Positions 1-7,986 of a stretch of 64,000 nucleotides of DNA are shown piece by piece; positions within the stretch are counted from its first letter, which is position 1, and every line of letters starts with the position of its first letter. The notes below the pieces were generated by a model, which saw nothing but the letters and a program-made list of their open reading frames with translations, was not told the DNA's origin and ran no database searches. The stretch is taken from contig CAZLYU010000008.1 of the NCBI GenBank assembly GCA_964563855.1, positions 15,308-79,307 on the forward strand, given 5' to 3'. The stretch is from JAFGRR01 sp964563855. Its GTDB lineage: Bacteria; Planctomycetota; Phycisphaerae; UBA1845; Fen-1342. The position numbers and the translations under genes are program-made.

Positions 1-274
1 CGGGGCCGGTCATGGGGGTGGCGGAACGATCCCAGCCGTTGAACGAGCCGACGAGCGAGACGTTGCGGGTCTCGATGTCGGGTCGGAAGGTGAAGGTGGT
101 GCGCCACTCGTTGACGGTTGGGTTCGACGCGTTGACCGAGCGGGGCAGCGGGGCGAGGTCGGCGGCGCTGGCGGTGTACTCGAGCTTTGGCGCCGGGGGC
201 CAATCGAGATCGGCTGAGGCGCTGGATGCGAACCCACCGATGATGAGAAGTGAGATGATGAGTTGCTGCTTCAT
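1..274 (-). CDS. Secreted protein with CBM48-like domain, 3' part missing
   Basis: The gene runs off the left edge; 91 codons are visible from the ATG at 272-274. Residues 1-21 form a signal peptide (MKQQLIISLLIIGGF then an ASA cleavage motif). From about residue 55 the text FTFRPD, NVSLVGSFNGWD and PM resembles the start of a CBM48/AMPK-type glycogen-binding or E-set domain, which in full-length proteins often precedes a GH13 amylase or esterase module. A secreted polysaccharide-binding or polysaccharide-degrading protein is therefore likely, but the catalytic part lies outside the window. No clear Shine-Dalgarno sequence was seen. The 131 bases between it and the next gene hold nothing I recognise. 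Confidence 0.72.
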   Translation of the reverse strand, partial: MKQQLIISLLIIGGFASSASADLDWPPAPKLEYTASAADLAPLPRSVNASNPTVNEWRTTFTFRPDIETRNVSLVGSFNGWDRSATPMTGP

Positions 275-405
275 CGCGGCCTCTTCGGGTGTGATGGTTG
301 GTCTGGGAAAAGCCCAAAGGCGTCGCCCGTGCGACGCCGAGAATTTTAACCGGTATTCGCTACGCGACTCGCGCTATTCCTGTTTAACGTCGCGGGGCGG
401 ATTTT

Positions 406-816
406 CTACGGCCGCAGGGGCCACTGCGGCGGGTCGATGCGCCCTTTGACGACCTGCGTCGGATCGTCGGGCGAGTAGGGGCTGACGCTGCCGCTGTTGG
501 TTTCGGGGCACTGCGGATAGGGATCGACGGTCATCACGCCGCGGGCCTGATCTCGCACCAGGCGTGGGACGAAGAGCTTCTCTGACGCGTACGAGTAGTA
601 CCAGGGATAGACCGACATTTCGCCGGTGGCCGACTCGAAGGGTGGTCGTTCGTCCAGGGTGTGCGTGATGGCTACGTCTTCGCCGGTGGCGAGATCGATG
701 CACAGCGTCGTGATGGCGTCTGGCAGTTCCACGGCGTCTGAGGCGCCGAACAGCATGTAGCCGGCGACGCCCAGCAACACGACCGCGGTGAGCCCGAGCC
801 CGATTTGTTTTTGCAT
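406..816 (-). CDS. Small membrane-anchored hypothetical protein next to pilin-like gene
   Basis: 136 residues with one N-terminal hydrophobic segment (about residues 5-24, IGLGLTAVVLLGVAGYMLFG), then a soluble part rich in Pro, Asp and Tyr. I do not recognise the family. The start codon is 12 bases after the stop of the upstream pilin-like gene, with a GAGAGA stretch as a possible ribosome site, so the two are probably one operon. Small hypothetical proteins after DUF1559-like pilins are common in planctomycetes (general knowledge), so a role in the same surface structure is an inference only. Confidence 0.7.
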   Translation of the reverse strand: MQKQIGLGLTAVVLLGVAGYMLFGASDAVELPDAITTLCIDLATGEDVAITHTLDERPPFESATGEMSVYPWYYSYASEKLFVPRLVRDQARGVMTVDPYPQCPETNSGSVSPYSPDDPTQVVKGRIDPPQWPLRP

Positions 817-828
817 GCCGGTCTCTCG

Positions 829-1869
829 TTAGTTGCGGTCGACTTCGTTATTGGGAAGCTTACTCCAGGCGCGGTTCGCCGTCCGCCAACTGGCGCTAAG
901 CTCGTCGGGGTAGTTGTAGGGATGGAAGTTCGGGCCGTTTTCGATCGGCACCTCGCCGCCGAGGGTCTTGCCCGAGCCGCTGTTAAACTTCTCGACCCAC
1001 TCGGGGACACGGCCGAAGTAGTCCAGCACGGCCCAGGGTGGGTTGAAGACGGCGCTCTGGCCTTCGTAGGGCTGGTTGACGCGGCGGACCGTGCTTTCGC
1101 CGGGGAGCCATGCGAAGGCTCTCACCGTGTCGACGGTCGAAGTCAACGACTCCTCGATGGAGTCGGGCCGGTCGAAATTGAGCGCTTCGGCGTGGCCGTC
1201 GCGGAAGAGGGCGGCTGCGCTGCGTCGCTGTCCGTGACGCCAAGCGATCATGCTGGCTTGATTGTCGGGCCAATTCCATGGACGACCCTGCGGGTTCGTC
1301 AGGAACGCGGCGTTGAGTGAGCTGAACCAATTCCACCAACCGCTGATCGCGAGCACTTGTCGAGCCGCGTCGGGATGCAGATCGCCCCGGAAGTTCATGT
1401 GCAGCACGGCGTTCAACGCATAGCTGGTGCGCACGCCGAACTGTGGCGCCTGACCGGCGCCGATGGTCTCGACGAACTGCTTCTCGAAGACCTCGCCGCG
1501 GAGCTCCATGACTTCATCGACGCGTTTGTCGGCGGGGCAGATTCCGATCTTGGGGTCGCCAATGAACTCGAGGTCGAAGAGCGTATCCACCCACGTGTAC
1601 ATGTATCGAATGGTGCCGGTTGACGAGTTTCCGTCGTCCCAGGTCGGGTAGAAGTCGTTGTATTCGGCCCCGGTGCTCGCCATCGCTGTGCCGATGTTGC
1701 GTTGGTTTGACAAAGAAACCGCGAGCTTGGCCTGATCGCGGGCGGCGTTGAGGCTGGGAAGCAGGATCGAGATGAGAAGGGCGATAATGGCGACGACGAC
1801 GAGCAGTTCGATGAGGGTGAAGCCGGCGACGGGTTGTCGGCCGCCGCGGCGTTGGGGCGCGCGTAGCAT
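829..1869 (-). CDS. Prepilin-type N-terminal cleavage/methylation protein (DUF1559-like)
   Basis: 346 residues. A short basic leader is followed by G-FTLIELLVVVAIIALLISIL, the class III prepilin signal, with cleavage expected after the Gly and the conserved Glu at +5. The rest is the large globular domain seen in planctomycete pseudopilins, with an RDGHAEAL stretch resembling their conserved H...DG motif. The prepilin peptidase cuts the leader and the hydrophobic helix assembles into a type II secretion- or type IV pilus-like fibre. The reading frame is open to 1977, but I chose the ATG at 1869 because AGGAG lies 5 bases before it and the upstream extension is Arg-rich. It probably forms an operon with the small gene downstream and diverges from the dockerin protein gene. 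Confidence 0.88.
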   Translation of the reverse strand: MLRAPQRRGGRQPVAGFTLIELLVVVAIIALLISILLPSLNAARDQAKLAVSLSNQRNIGTAMASTGAEYNDFYPTWDDGNSSTGTIRYMYTWVDTLFDLEFIGDPKIGICPADKRVDEVMELRGEVFEKQFVETIGAGQAPQFGVRTSYALNAVLHMNFRGDLHPDAARQVLAISGWWNWFSSLNAAFLTNPQGRPWNWPDNQASMIAWRHGQRRSAAALFRDGHAEALNFDRPDSIEESLTSTVDTVRAFAWLPGESTVRRVNQPYEGQSAVFNPPWAVLDYFGRVPEWVEKFNSGSGKTLGGEVPIENGPNFHPYNYPDELSASWRTANRAWSKLPNNEVDRN

Positions 1870-2300
1870 GGGAACTCCTGAGAGCAAGTCGACGGGACGA
1901 CGGTTGCGGGGCGTGGCTGGCATGATTCCTAGCCGATCTGCGTGACTTGGCGGCGATCGCCGTCGCCGTTCGGCCATTATAGGCGACGCGCGGGTTGCTA
2001 CAAGGCCGAGAGCGCGGGTGCATCGCTAATAACGCGGTTGTGTGATCGTGTGGCCGCGTCGGCGTCTGTAGGGATCGACACCTTCTTTACTCCCGATTGA
2101 GCAATCTGTAGAATGGCGTGACGAGTCAGACGCACATTTCTTCGTGCAGTCGTGCCGGACGGTGAGTAGGAAGCAGCCCGAGAGTCAGGCGATTTCCCTC
2201 AGAACGACGCGGCCGGGGTTCACCAGCCGCTTGTTCGACGCCAGCTGTTTCACAGCGTCCGGGGTCCCTTCAATATCGCGTCTTAAGGAGTAGAGTCCCC
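1870..2300. other. 431-base divergent intergenic region
   Basis: This is the only gap over 300 bases. It separates the minus-strand pilin-like gene from the plus-strand dockerin protein gene and should hold promoters for both. It contains a sigma-70-like candidate on the plus strand (listed separately) and an AAGGAG ribosome site at about 2285 for the dockerin gene. Open frames across it are Arg/Pro-rich and look spurious. No RNA gene or clear riboswitch was recognised in the roughly 180-base leader. Confidence 0.6.
2086..2114 (+). promoter_or_regulatory. Candidate sigma-70 promoter for the dockerin protein gene
   Basis: TTTACT (4 of 6 matches to the -35 consensus) and TAGAAT (5 of 6 to the -10) are separated by exactly 17 bases. 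A start about 8 bases downstream would give a leader of about 180 bases. This is a motif match only; no transcription data are available. Confidence 0.35.
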
Positions 2301-4478
2301 ATGCAACGCACCCTGCTAACCGGGCTAGGTCTCGTCCTAGCCGCCCAACTCGCCGTCGCGCAACCTGTGATTGACGGCTCCGCTCGCGACCCCCTATATG
2401 GCCCCGCCCTCGTCGAACAAGACACCAACACTCAGTTCGGCGACTCAACGCTCGGTCGCGTTGGAACGGCCGGCGGCTCGGAACTCGACGCCGTGTATGG
2501 CACGATTTACGACGGGCATCTCTATTTGGTCTTTTCCGGCAACCTCGAATCCAACGGCAATAATCTCGAGATCTTCATCGACTCGGTCGCCGGCGGCCAG
2601 AATCGCCTGCTCTCCACGAACCCGGCCAGCGGCCTGACCCGCATGTCGGATGATCCCAACGACGACGTCGAGAGCGGATTGACGTTCTCGGCGGGCTTTG
2701 AGGCTGACTACTGGGTGGCGGTCAACGTGTTCGGCGAGCCGACTGAGGCATTCGTCGACTACGCCCGGCTGTCGTCTGATCTGGACCCGGGCGAGTTTTT
2801 CTACGTCGGCCAGACGTTCCTCGACTGCGGCGCCAACGGCGGCGTGTTGACGATGGGCGACACGGGCGCCCCGGATATCCGTGTAAACGTCGATAACCGG
2901 AACGTGCTCGGCGTCGTCGGCGGCCCCGAGCCGACCGCGCTTTCCGACGAAGTGCTCACGGGTGTTGAGGTGTGCATTCCGTTGTCGGCGATCGGCAGCC
3001 CGACTGGTGCGATCGCCATTACGGCGTTCATCAACAGCGGTTCGCACGACTTTGCGTCGAACCAGTTTTTGGGCGGCCTGTTTGGCAGCGAGAATCTGGG
3101 TGAGCCGCGCGACATCGATCTGAACGCCCTGTTCCAGCTTCCGGTGGTTGTGACGGCGAAGACGCCGGTGGGCGCCTGCTGCTTCGTCGACAGCTGCGAC
3201 ATTCTCACCGAGGCGACCTGCATCGGCTCCGGCGGCGTGTATCAGGGCGATAACACGACCTGCTTGAACGCTCCCTGCGACGAGGCGCCGACGGGCTCGT
3301 GCTGCGTTTATGACGCGACGCCGGGCGGCGAGTGCTTCGTTTCGACCGAGGCGGGCTGCACGGCCGAAGGCGGCGTGTGGACGCTGGGCGGCGACTGCTT
3401 CAACTGCCCGTGCGAAGGTCCCCCGACGGGCGCCTGCTGCCTGCCGGACGGCACGTGCGACCTTACGACCGAAGCGGGCTGCATCGCGGAAGGCGGCAGC
3501 TACGCCGGCGACTTCACGAACTGCGATAGCAACCCGTGCGACGCGGGCGCGTGCTGCGTTGATGGCGCCTGCTCGGAAACGCTGCGTTTCGAGTGCGATG
3601 CGCTGGGCGGGCGTTTGCTGTTCGGTCAGGACTGCACGGGCGAGCCCTGTGCGTTCACGATCACCACGCCGCACCTGGCGGGCACGTTTGAAGATCCGCC
3701 GTTCCAGCCGACGACGCTGCCGATGATGATGGTGGCGCCGAACATTTGGGAGCTTGAGATTCAGGCGGACCCGAACTCGCGTCACGAGTTCAAGGTCACC
3801 AACGGTCTGGACTGGGCGGATCCGAATCACGTCAATCTGCCGGGCAGCAACGCGTGGGTCTACGCGGATCCGAACGGCCTGATTGTGATTACGTACGACG
3901 CGAATCCGCAGAACGACGGCTGGGTTCCGACGCGGGACCGCCTGTATGTGAACACGGATCTGGGCGACTTTGTCGCGGTCGGCAACTGGCAGAGTGAGGC
4001 CGGCGAGCCGAGTGGCGACTGGGTGAACGACAGCACAGTCACCGCGATGACGCCGACCGGCGACCCGGGCATCTACTCGTATGCCGGCGGTCCGATTCCG
4101 GCGGGTACGTATCAGTGGAAGGCTGTGCGTTCGGGCATCTGGGAAGACGGCATCACGGGCGAGAGCCGCAGCAATTTCGCGGAGATCGACTTTACAGTTG
4201 AAGAGGGCGACACCTTTGAGATGTTCGCTGACTCGCTCCTCGGTCGCCTTCGCATCGAGATCACGCCGACGACGCCGACGTGCTTGTGCGGCGATGTGAA
4301 CAATGACGGTGCGGTGAACGCGGGCGATATCGACTGCTTCGTGCAGGCGGTCGTTAGCGGGACGCCGTGCGACGCTGACTGCTCGCTCGAGGCGGCGGAT
4401 ACGAACGCGGACGGCGTGGTGAACGCCGGCGATATCGATTCGTTCGTTGACGCGGTCGTGAGCGGCGCCTGCTTGTAG
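2301..4478 (+). CDS. Large secreted protein with Cys-rich repeats and C-terminal dockerin
   Basis: 725 residues. A signal peptide (1-20, ending AVAQ) leads into a domain of about 260 residues (LESNGNNLEIFIDS, SNQFLGGLFG, NLGEPRDIDL) shared with the next gene. Four Cys-rich units follow at 291-450, each starting G-A/S-CC and ending PC. Residues about 451-640 look like beta-rich carbohydrate-binding or E-set modules (HEFKV, NTDLGDFVAVGNW, GTYQWKAV). Residues 661-725 are two dockerin-type calcium loops (DVNNDGAVNAGDID and DTNADGVVNAGDID). Dockerin loops usually bind cohesins or anchor extracellular proteins; the binding target here is unknown. AAGGAG precedes the ATG, and a strong terminator at 4491 makes it a single-gene unit. 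Confidence 0.85.
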   Translation: MQRTLLTGLGLVLAAQLAVAQPVIDGSARDPLYGPALVEQDTNTQFGDSTLGRVGTAGGSELDAVYGTIYDGHLYLVFSGNLESNGNNLEIFIDSVAGGQNRLLSTNPASGLTRMSDDPNDDVESGLTFSAGFEADYWVAVNVFGEPTEAFVDYARLSSDLDPGEFFYVGQTFLDCGANGGVLTMGDTGAPDIRVNVDNRNVLGVVGGPEPTALSDEVLTGVEVCIPLSAIGSPTGAIAITAFINSGSHDFASNQFLGGLFGSENLGEPRDIDLNALFQLPVVVTAKTPVGACCFVDSCDILTEATCIGSGGVYQGDNTTCLNAPCDEAPTGSCCVYDATPGGECFVSTEAGCTAEGGVWTLGGDCFNCPCEGPPTGACCLPDGTCDLTTEAGCIAEGGSYAGDFTNCDSNPCDAGACCVDGACSETLRFECDALGGRLLFGQDCTGEPCAFTITTPHLAGTFEDPPFQPTTLPMMMVAPNIWELEIQADPNSRHEFKVTNGLDWADPNHVNLPGSNAWVYADPNGLIVITYDANPQNDGWVPTRDRLYVNTDLGDFVAVGNWQSEAGEPSGDWVNDSTVTAMTPTGDPGIYSYAGGPIPAGTYQWKAVRSGIWEDGITGESRSNFAEIDFTVEEGDTFEMFADSLLGRLRIEITPTTPTCLCGDVNNDGAVNAGDIDCFVQAVVSGTPCDADCSLEAADTNADGVVNAGDIDSFVDAVVSGACL
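3171..3650 (+). repeat. Four tandem Cys-rich protein repeats (35-40 residues each)
   Basis: These units encode residues 291-326, 332-371, 377-413 and 416-450 of the dockerin protein. Each reads approximately G-[AS]-CC-x(4-9)-C-x(6-7)-C-x(3)-GG-x(5-6)-C-x(3-4)-C, often followed by a short spacer such as DEAPT or EGPPT. The even Cys count (typically six per unit) suggests intra-unit disulfides in an exported protein. Units 1-3 share TE-A-x-C and GG spacing most clearly; unit 4 is the most diverged. Confidence 0.8.
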
Positions 4479-4490
4479 ATTTGGGTACCA

Positions 4491-4527
4491 CCAGCGGGAC
4501 GCCGGATGGGGCGTCCCGTTGGTTTTT
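4491..4527 (+). terminator. Intrinsic terminator after the dockerin protein gene
   Basis: A 13-base-pair stem (CCAGCGGGACGCC with GGCGTCCCGTTGG, one G-T pair) has a six-base loop GGATGG and is followed directly by TTTTT. It begins 12 bases after the stop codon. This is a textbook rho-independent terminator. Confidence 0.9.
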
Positions 4528-4582
4528 CTCGTTTGTTCGCTCATATGGGTGAGCGACACATCACCTTCGGAGGAGAGTCACC

Positions 4583-5464
4583 ATGAAGCTTGCGATGAAC
4601 CTAGTGTGCGTGGGTGTGCTGGCAACCAGCGCCCTCGCGGCCACGATCGATGGCACGGTCGACGGCGCGTACGGCGCCGCGCTGGCCGTGCAGGACACGC
4701 CGACCGGATTCGGCGACAACAACGACCCCGACGTGCGTCTGGCCAACGGCTCGGAGCTCAACGCCGCCTTTGCGACGATTTCGGGCGGCAACCTCAACGT
4801 GCTGCTGACCGGGAATCTCGAGTCGAACTTCAACAAGCTCGAGATCTTCATCGACTCGAAAGCCGGCGGTCAGAATCAGCTCCGCGGCGACAACCCCGAC
4901 GTTGACTTCAACGGCCTGAATCGCATGGGCGACGACGGCTCGGGCAACGGCCTGAAGTTCGATATGGGCTTCGAGCCGGACTACTACGTCACCGCCACCG
5001 GCGGCAACAATCCGTACGAGCTGTTCGCCAGCGGCGCTGAGCTGCTCACTGCGGGCGGCGGCGCCGGCGACTTCTTCGGTGGGAGCGACGGCAGCGGCGC
5101 CATGCTCACCGGCGGCAACAACTTCCTCGGTCTGATGATCGCGATCGACAACAGCAACGTCCTCGGCGTTACTGGCGCCGACGCGGCGGGCGCGGCGGCG
5201 GTCACGACGGGTATCGAGTTCTCGATTCCGCTCGCGAACCTCGACTACAGCGGCGGTGAGATCAAGATCGCGGCCATGATCAACGGCGGCGGTCACGACT
5301 TCCTGTCGAACCAGGTGCTCGGCGGCATCGGCGGCGCCGCGAACCTCGGCGAGCCGCGCGCGGTCGACTTCAGCCAGATCGATGGCGATCAGTTCTTCGT
5401 CATCCCTGAGCCGGCGTCGATCCTGATGCTCGCACTGGCGGCCGGCCTGATCCGTCGCCGCTAA
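4583..5464 (+). CDS. Secreted PEP-CTERM protein, paralogue of the dockerin protein's N-terminal domain
   Basis: 293 residues. A signal peptide (1-19, ending ALA) is followed by one domain of about 250 residues. It matches the upstream gene's first domain at GNLESN-NKLEIFIDS, AGGQN, GHDFLSNQVLGGIGG and ANLGEPR. The C-terminus is a PEP-CTERM tripartite signal: PEP, a hydrophobic helix, then RRR. In other bacteria exosortases recognise and process this tail, placing the protein at the cell surface or in the matrix. GGAGGAGAG precedes the ATG, and terminators on both sides make it monocistronic. The domain's own function is unknown. Some identical DNA words in the two genes suggest tandem duplication followed by exchange of the C-terminal module. 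Confidence 0.85.
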   Translation: MKLAMNLVCVGVLATSALAATIDGTVDGAYGAALAVQDTPTGFGDNNDPDVRLANGSELNAAFATISGGNLNVLLTGNLESNFNKLEIFIDSKAGGQNQLRGDNPDVDFNGLNRMGDDGSGNGLKFDMGFEPDYYVTATGGNNPYELFASGAELLTAGGGAGDFFGGSDGSGAMLTGGNNFLGLMIAIDNSNVLGVTGADAAGAAAVTTGIEFSIPLANLDYSGGEIKIAAMINGGGHDFLSNQVLGGIGGAANLGEPRAVDFSQIDGDQFFVIPEPASILMLALAAGLIRRR

Positions 5465-5492
5465 TCACGCGCGGTTGAACGTTTTGCGACAG

Positions 5493-5532
5493 CGCGGACG
5501 AACGCTCAAACGAGCTTCGTCCGCGTTTCTTT
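5493..5532 (+). terminator. Intrinsic terminator after the PEP-CTERM gene
   Basis: The arm CGCGGACGAA-C-GCTC pairs with GAGC-TTCGTCCGCG (14 pairs with one bulged C) around a four-base AAAC loop. The tail is TTTCTTT. It starts 28 bases after the stop codon. Confidence 0.85.
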
Positions 5533-5659
5533 GCAACGTCAACGAGATCTCCGAACTCGACACCGTGTGCCGATGTAAACTCGTAAAGCAATTGATGGCG
5601 GACACTCGCTCTCGGCCGCCGATGTGACGAAGCGTTACCGGACACAGCGTGGTGGTGAT

Positions 5660-6985
5660 ATGAAGTCGATGTGTGCCTGTCTGATCGTCCTGTCGTCTGG
5701 CGTGGCCTGGTCATCGGTTGCGACGCCGTTCAGTCCGCATATGCATGATGCTCAGCGGCATGCGGAAGCGGCCGTTCACCCCGGACATCATCGCGGGCCG
5801 CTGGCTGACAAGTCTGTAGCCGCTTCGGGGCCGACGAGCGTCCCGTGCCAGACCATCTTCGGTTATCTGCCCTATTGGGAGGATCCGACCCCGCTGCGTT
5901 GGGATCTGCTGACGCACTTGGCGTGCTTTTCGGTCGAGGTCAACGAGACCGGCGCCGTCACCAATCGCCGCGGCTGGCCGTGGACCAGCACGATCAACAT
6001 GGCGAAGGCCAACGGCGTGAAGGTGATCCTGGTGGTCGCGCTGTTCGATGGCCCGAAGATCGAGACACTCATCACGACCCCGTCGTATAAGCAGCGCTTC
6101 TTCCAGAACATGCGCGATCTGATGTTGGAGGGCGACGCGGACGGCCTGAACGTCGACTTCGAAAGCGGGACGACGTGGCAGCAGCACTTTCCCGCGTTTC
6201 TGACCGAGTTGAACGCGTATCTCGAGCAGTACATTCCGGACGTTGAGTTGACGGTCGCCGCGCCGCCGGTGAATTGGGGGAATCACTGGGACCTTGCTGC
6301 GGTCGCGGATGCGTGCGACGGCATCTTCATCATGGGGTATGCGTTCGCGGGCGGCTGGAGCAGCAGCACGGGGGCGAACGCGCCGCTCACGGGCGGTTCG
6401 ATCAACATGACCAACACGGTCGACGTGCAATACGCGGGCGTGCCGCGTGACAAGCTGATTCTCGGCGTGCCGTACTATGGTCACCATTGGCGTACGGGTA
6501 GCGACAGCGCGAACGCGTGGGTCGCGTCGTTTGTCAGCTCGACGCGTTTCTTCAACGATCAGCCGAACAGCGGGTTTTATGGTCGTCTGTGGGACAGCGC
6601 GTCGCAGACGCCATGGTATCGCTGGTTTTCGAACGGTCAGTGGAACCAGGTGTGGTATGACGACGCCGAGAGCCTGGCGTTGAAGTATCAGTTGGCGGTC
6701 GATCGCGGATTGAGCGGCGTGGGCATGTGGGCGCTGGGATACGACGAGGGTCGCGACGAGCTGTGGGACGTGCTGGACAGCATGTTTGGCGGCTGCGGGC
6801 AGTTGCTCGACTTCAATGACGATCGTCTGGTGAATTTTGACGACGTGCGGATCATGGAGTTCTGCATGGCGGGTCCGGATGCGAACTTCGTGCCGGGCAA
6901 CATGTGCCTGCGGCCGGATCTGGACGACGATTTCGATGTGGATCTGCGCGATGTGAGTGAAACGCAGCGGGGTTGGGGCGACTGA
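5660..6985 (+). CDS. Secreted GH18 family glycosidase with dockerin-like tail
   Basis: 441 residues. A weak signal peptide (MKSMCACLIVLSSGVAWSS) is followed by a GH18 TIM barrel from about residue 65 (IFGYLPYWE). The catalytic motif DGLNVDFE spans residues 161-168, so the acid/base Glu (E168) and its partner Asp are present. GVPYYGHHW and GVGMWALGYD are the other barrel-strand signatures. This layout is closer to the YaaH/SleL-like branch acting on peptidoglycan or chitin-like chains than to large chitinases. The last 60 residues (FNDDRLVNFDDVRIMEF, LDDDFDVDLRDV) are a degenerate dockerin. I chose the ATG at 5660 over 5624 because the signal peptide starts there. It converges with cdsA, only 20 bases away. 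Confidence 0.87.
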   Translation: MKSMCACLIVLSSGVAWSSVATPFSPHMHDAQRHAEAAVHPGHHRGPLADKSVAASGPTSVPCQTIFGYLPYWEDPTPLRWDLLTHLACFSVEVNETGAVTNRRGWPWTSTINMAKANGVKVILVVALFDGPKIETLITTPSYKQRFFQNMRDLMLEGDADGLNVDFESGTTWQQHFPAFLTELNAYLEQYIPDVELTVAAPPVNWGNHWDLAAVADACDGIFIMGYAFAGGWSSSTGANAPLTGGSINMTNTVDVQYAGVPRDKLILGVPYYGHHWRTGSDSANAWVASFVSSTRFFNDQPNSGFYGRLWDSASQTPWYRWFSNGQWNQVWYDDAESLALKYQLAVDRGLSGVGMWALGYDEGRDELWDVLDSMFGGCGQLLDFNDDRLVNFDDVRIMEFCMAGPDANFVPGNMCLRPDLDDDFDVDLRDVSETQRGWGD

Positions 6986-7005
6986 TCGGGGAGCCGCGTT
7001 CCGGC

Positions 7006-7968
7006 TCAGATCGAGTCGCGGGAGAGGTCAAGGATCTGTGTCCAGAAGAACCAGGCGGCGGGTGCGGCGAGCAGGGGTGAATCAAAGACATCCAGCACGC
7101 CGCCCAGCCCGGACAGCATGGCGCCCGACTCTTCGACCCGGGCGTCGCGTTTGATCAGTGAGGCGGCGAGGTCTCCGGCGACTGCGAACACGCCCATCAT
7201 CAAACCCAACATGACGAAGCACCAGGGCTTGGCGAGGACGCCTTCGCTCGGTAGCGGGATTGCGCCGTAGGCGTCGAGGAGGTATCCGGCGCCGATTGCG
7301 GTGAGGACTGCCAGAGTGAGCCCGCCGGCGGCGCCCTCCCAGGTTTTGCGCGGGCTGAGCCAGGGGATGAGCTTGTGTTTTCCGATGGCCATGCCGGTGA
7401 GCAGGGCGCCCGTGTCGGTGATTTTGACGAGGAACATGGAGAACAGCACGACCCATACGCCGGTTTCGGCTCCGACCTCCATGCGTAGCTTGGTGAGGAA
7501 GCCCGCGAGACCGCTGGCGTAGAAGAGAATGAACAGGGTGCTCGCCAGATTGTTCATCGCCTGCTCGGTGTGATGGATCGCGGCCTGGCAGAGGAAGGCG
7601 GCGCCGAGCGCGCAGGAGAGCCAAAACATGCCCCAGCCTTGCTGATGCAGGCCGAGCACCGGGTCGGTGTGATACGCGAGGAAGGGGCCGAGCACCAGTC
7701 CGGCGCCGAAGCATTGCACGAGCGAGGAAAACGGCTTGTGTCCGCGACTGCGCGCGAACCGCACTAGCTCGCGCGTGGTGAGCGCCGATAGCGCGAGCGT
7801 GATGATTGAGAAAAGGGCGCCCTGCGTGAGCCACAAACCAACGTTCAATCGCGTTCCGGGAATCAGCCATTGCGGCGGGGTGACGCCCCAGAGCGACGCA
7901 TCGACGAGCAGCAGTGCGATCAGGACCACCGCGAGCGGCACACCAACCAGCAGCCGTCGTGACAGCAA
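7006..7968 (-). CDS. cdsA: Phosphatidate cytidylyltransferase
   Basis: 320 residues with about eight membrane helices. The enzyme makes CDP-diacylglycerol from phosphatidate and CTP in the inner membrane, the branch point for phosphatidylglycerol and phosphatidylethanolamine. The family signature is present near the C-terminus: SLIKRDARVEESGAMLSG, then GGVLDVFDS, where the paired acidic residues bind metal and CTP. An upstream KLIPWLSPRKTWEG stretch is also typical. It lies 18 bases after the isoprenyl transferase gene; the uppS-cdsA pairing is conserved in many bacteria and supports both calls. Confidence 0.93.
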   Translation of the reverse strand: MLSRRLLVGVPLAVVLIALLLVDASLWGVTPPQWLIPGTRLNVGLWLTQGALFSIITLALSALTTRELVRFARSRGHKPFSSLVQCFGAGLVLGPFLAYHTDPVLGLHQQGWGMFWLSCALGAAFLCQAAIHHTEQAMNNLASTLFILFYASGLAGFLTKLRMEVGAETGVWVVLFSMFLVKITDTGALLTGMAIGKHKLIPWLSPRKTWEGAAGGLTLAVLTAIGAGYLLDAYGAIPLPSEGVLAKPWCFVMLGLMMGVFAVAGDLAASLIKRDARVEESGAMLSGLGGVLDVFDSPLLAAPAAWFFWTQILDLSRDSI

Positions 7969-7986
7969 GCGCGGGCTCCGAGGGGT

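Noticed and set aside
2445..4559. A 704-residue open frame on the minus strand
   Set aside because: It is antisense to the clear dockerin protein, lacks domains, is Arg/Val/Ala-rich and has no ribosome site; it is a high-GC shadow.
6991..7007. GAGCCG/CGGCTC stem between the GH18 gene and cdsA as a two-way terminator
   Set aside because: Only six base pairs, no T-run on either strand, and it overlaps the cdsA stop codon.
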